DNA of 64,000 bases from Paramecium pentaurelia (Eukaryota > Ciliophora > Oligohymenophorea > Peniculida > Parameciidae). The position numbers and the translations under genes are program-made. The notes under the pieces were generated by a model that saw only the letters and a list, made by a program, of their open reading frames with translations, was not told the origin of the DNA and ran no database searches. Shown piece by piece: positions 63,659 through 64,000 of the stretch. The number at the start of each line of letters is the position of its first letter. Position 1 is the first letter of the stretch. Where the stretch lies: assembly GCA_905183005.1 (NCBI GenBank), contig CAJJDO010000039.1:478354-542353 (forward strand), read 5' to 3'.

Positions 63659-63716
63659 TTATTTTTACTATTCCTATAAAAATTTAATTCCATTTTTATA
63701 GGAATAGTAAAAATAA
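63659..63716. repeat. Perfect 25-bp inverted repeat (hairpin)
   Basis: Arms 63659-63683 and 63692-63716 are exact reverse complements with an 8-nt loop (TTAATTCC). The arms contain GC-bearing sequence (CTATTCC/GGAATAG), so this is not a trivial A/T palindrome. Possible roles are a transcription end signal or the remnant of a foldback element. Confidence 0.85.
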
Positions 63717-64000
63717 AGTTTTGATGATATTTTATACTTTTTTTAATAAATACTCTGATTAATTAAAAATTTAAGATTATTATTATGAATACTTTTTTTT
63801 TTGCTTACTTATTATTGTTTCTATCTAATAAAATAACCAAGATCGACAAATAAAATTTTAAGTTTATCCGACTTAAATTATTATAAAATCATATTAATAC
63901 CAATTATAACTATTTATATTAATATATATTAGAAAGCTATGGTTAGATTGATTATAATTTAATAAAAATAATTTGATTAGAATTAAAAAAAAAACAAAAA
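63717..64000. other. Right edge, AT-rich
   Basis: No gene seen. The sequence is mostly A/T and ends in A-runs. No telomeric repeats are visible. Confidence 0.5.

Noticed and set aside
1..64000. CRISPR arrays, tRNA or rRNA genes, bacterial operon signals
   Set aside because: No spaced direct repeats, no tRNA-like cloverleaf or rRNA core sequence was noticed, and the gene structure is eukaryotic.

Overview
The window reads as macronuclear DNA of a Paramecium-like ciliate. Three things show this. TAA and TAG are read as glutamine, and every well-supported gene ends in TGA. Almost every gene is cut by tiny GT...AG introns of about 21-37 nt. The gene content fits: a trichocyst-matrix-type secretory protein, a hybrid histidine kinase, and WD40 and Cys-rich surface proteins. 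I built the gene models by translating with code 6 and removing these short introns. For almost every model the spliced length is an exact multiple of three, which is a strong internal check. All functional names come from motif recognition alone; no database was searched.

Layout. Positions 1 to about 29.7 kb are gene-dense, with spacers often below 100 bp. In order: importin-7/8-like (5' end outside the window), WD40 protein, membrane ORF, CBM48 protein, small ORF, VWA protein, a large unknown protein, ankyrin protein, alpha/beta hydrolase, COMM-domain protein, kanadaptin (FHA), multi-pass hybrid histidine kinase, tandem pseudokinase-kinase with a long polyQ linker, a further kinase, GAF protein, a small PRCC-like protein, striatin, and a trichocyst-matrix-like protein. 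From 29.7 to 45.4 kb the sequence becomes AT-rich and gene-poor. It holds a 780-bp direct duplication ending at an N, a foldback element, a SETD3-like gene with a split SET domain, an R2R3-type Myb gene, a degenerate repeat-family pseudogene, an ORF interrupted by one TGA, and an assembly gap.

From 45.4 to 51.7 kb there is a 1,534-residue Cys-rich multi-pass surface protein and an ERK-type MAP kinase. From 52 to 64 kb there is a decayed non-LTR retrotransposon reverse transcriptase, one intact coiled-coil protein, a ubiquitin-like ORF with an internal TGA, and long degenerate AT-rich stretches ending in a perfect hairpin.

Functionally the intact genes are dominated by signalling: histidine kinase/receiver, three Ser/Thr kinase modules, MAPK, GAF, CBM48, and striatin. 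Nuclear transport, RNA/chromatin-type and regulated-secretion genes make up the rest. Points most worth a second look are the pseudokinase-kinase-polyQ protein lying in frame with a third kinase across a single UGA, the two other ORFs broken by one UGA, the SET domain interrupted by about 290 residues, and the presence/absence DNA variants at both assembly junctions.
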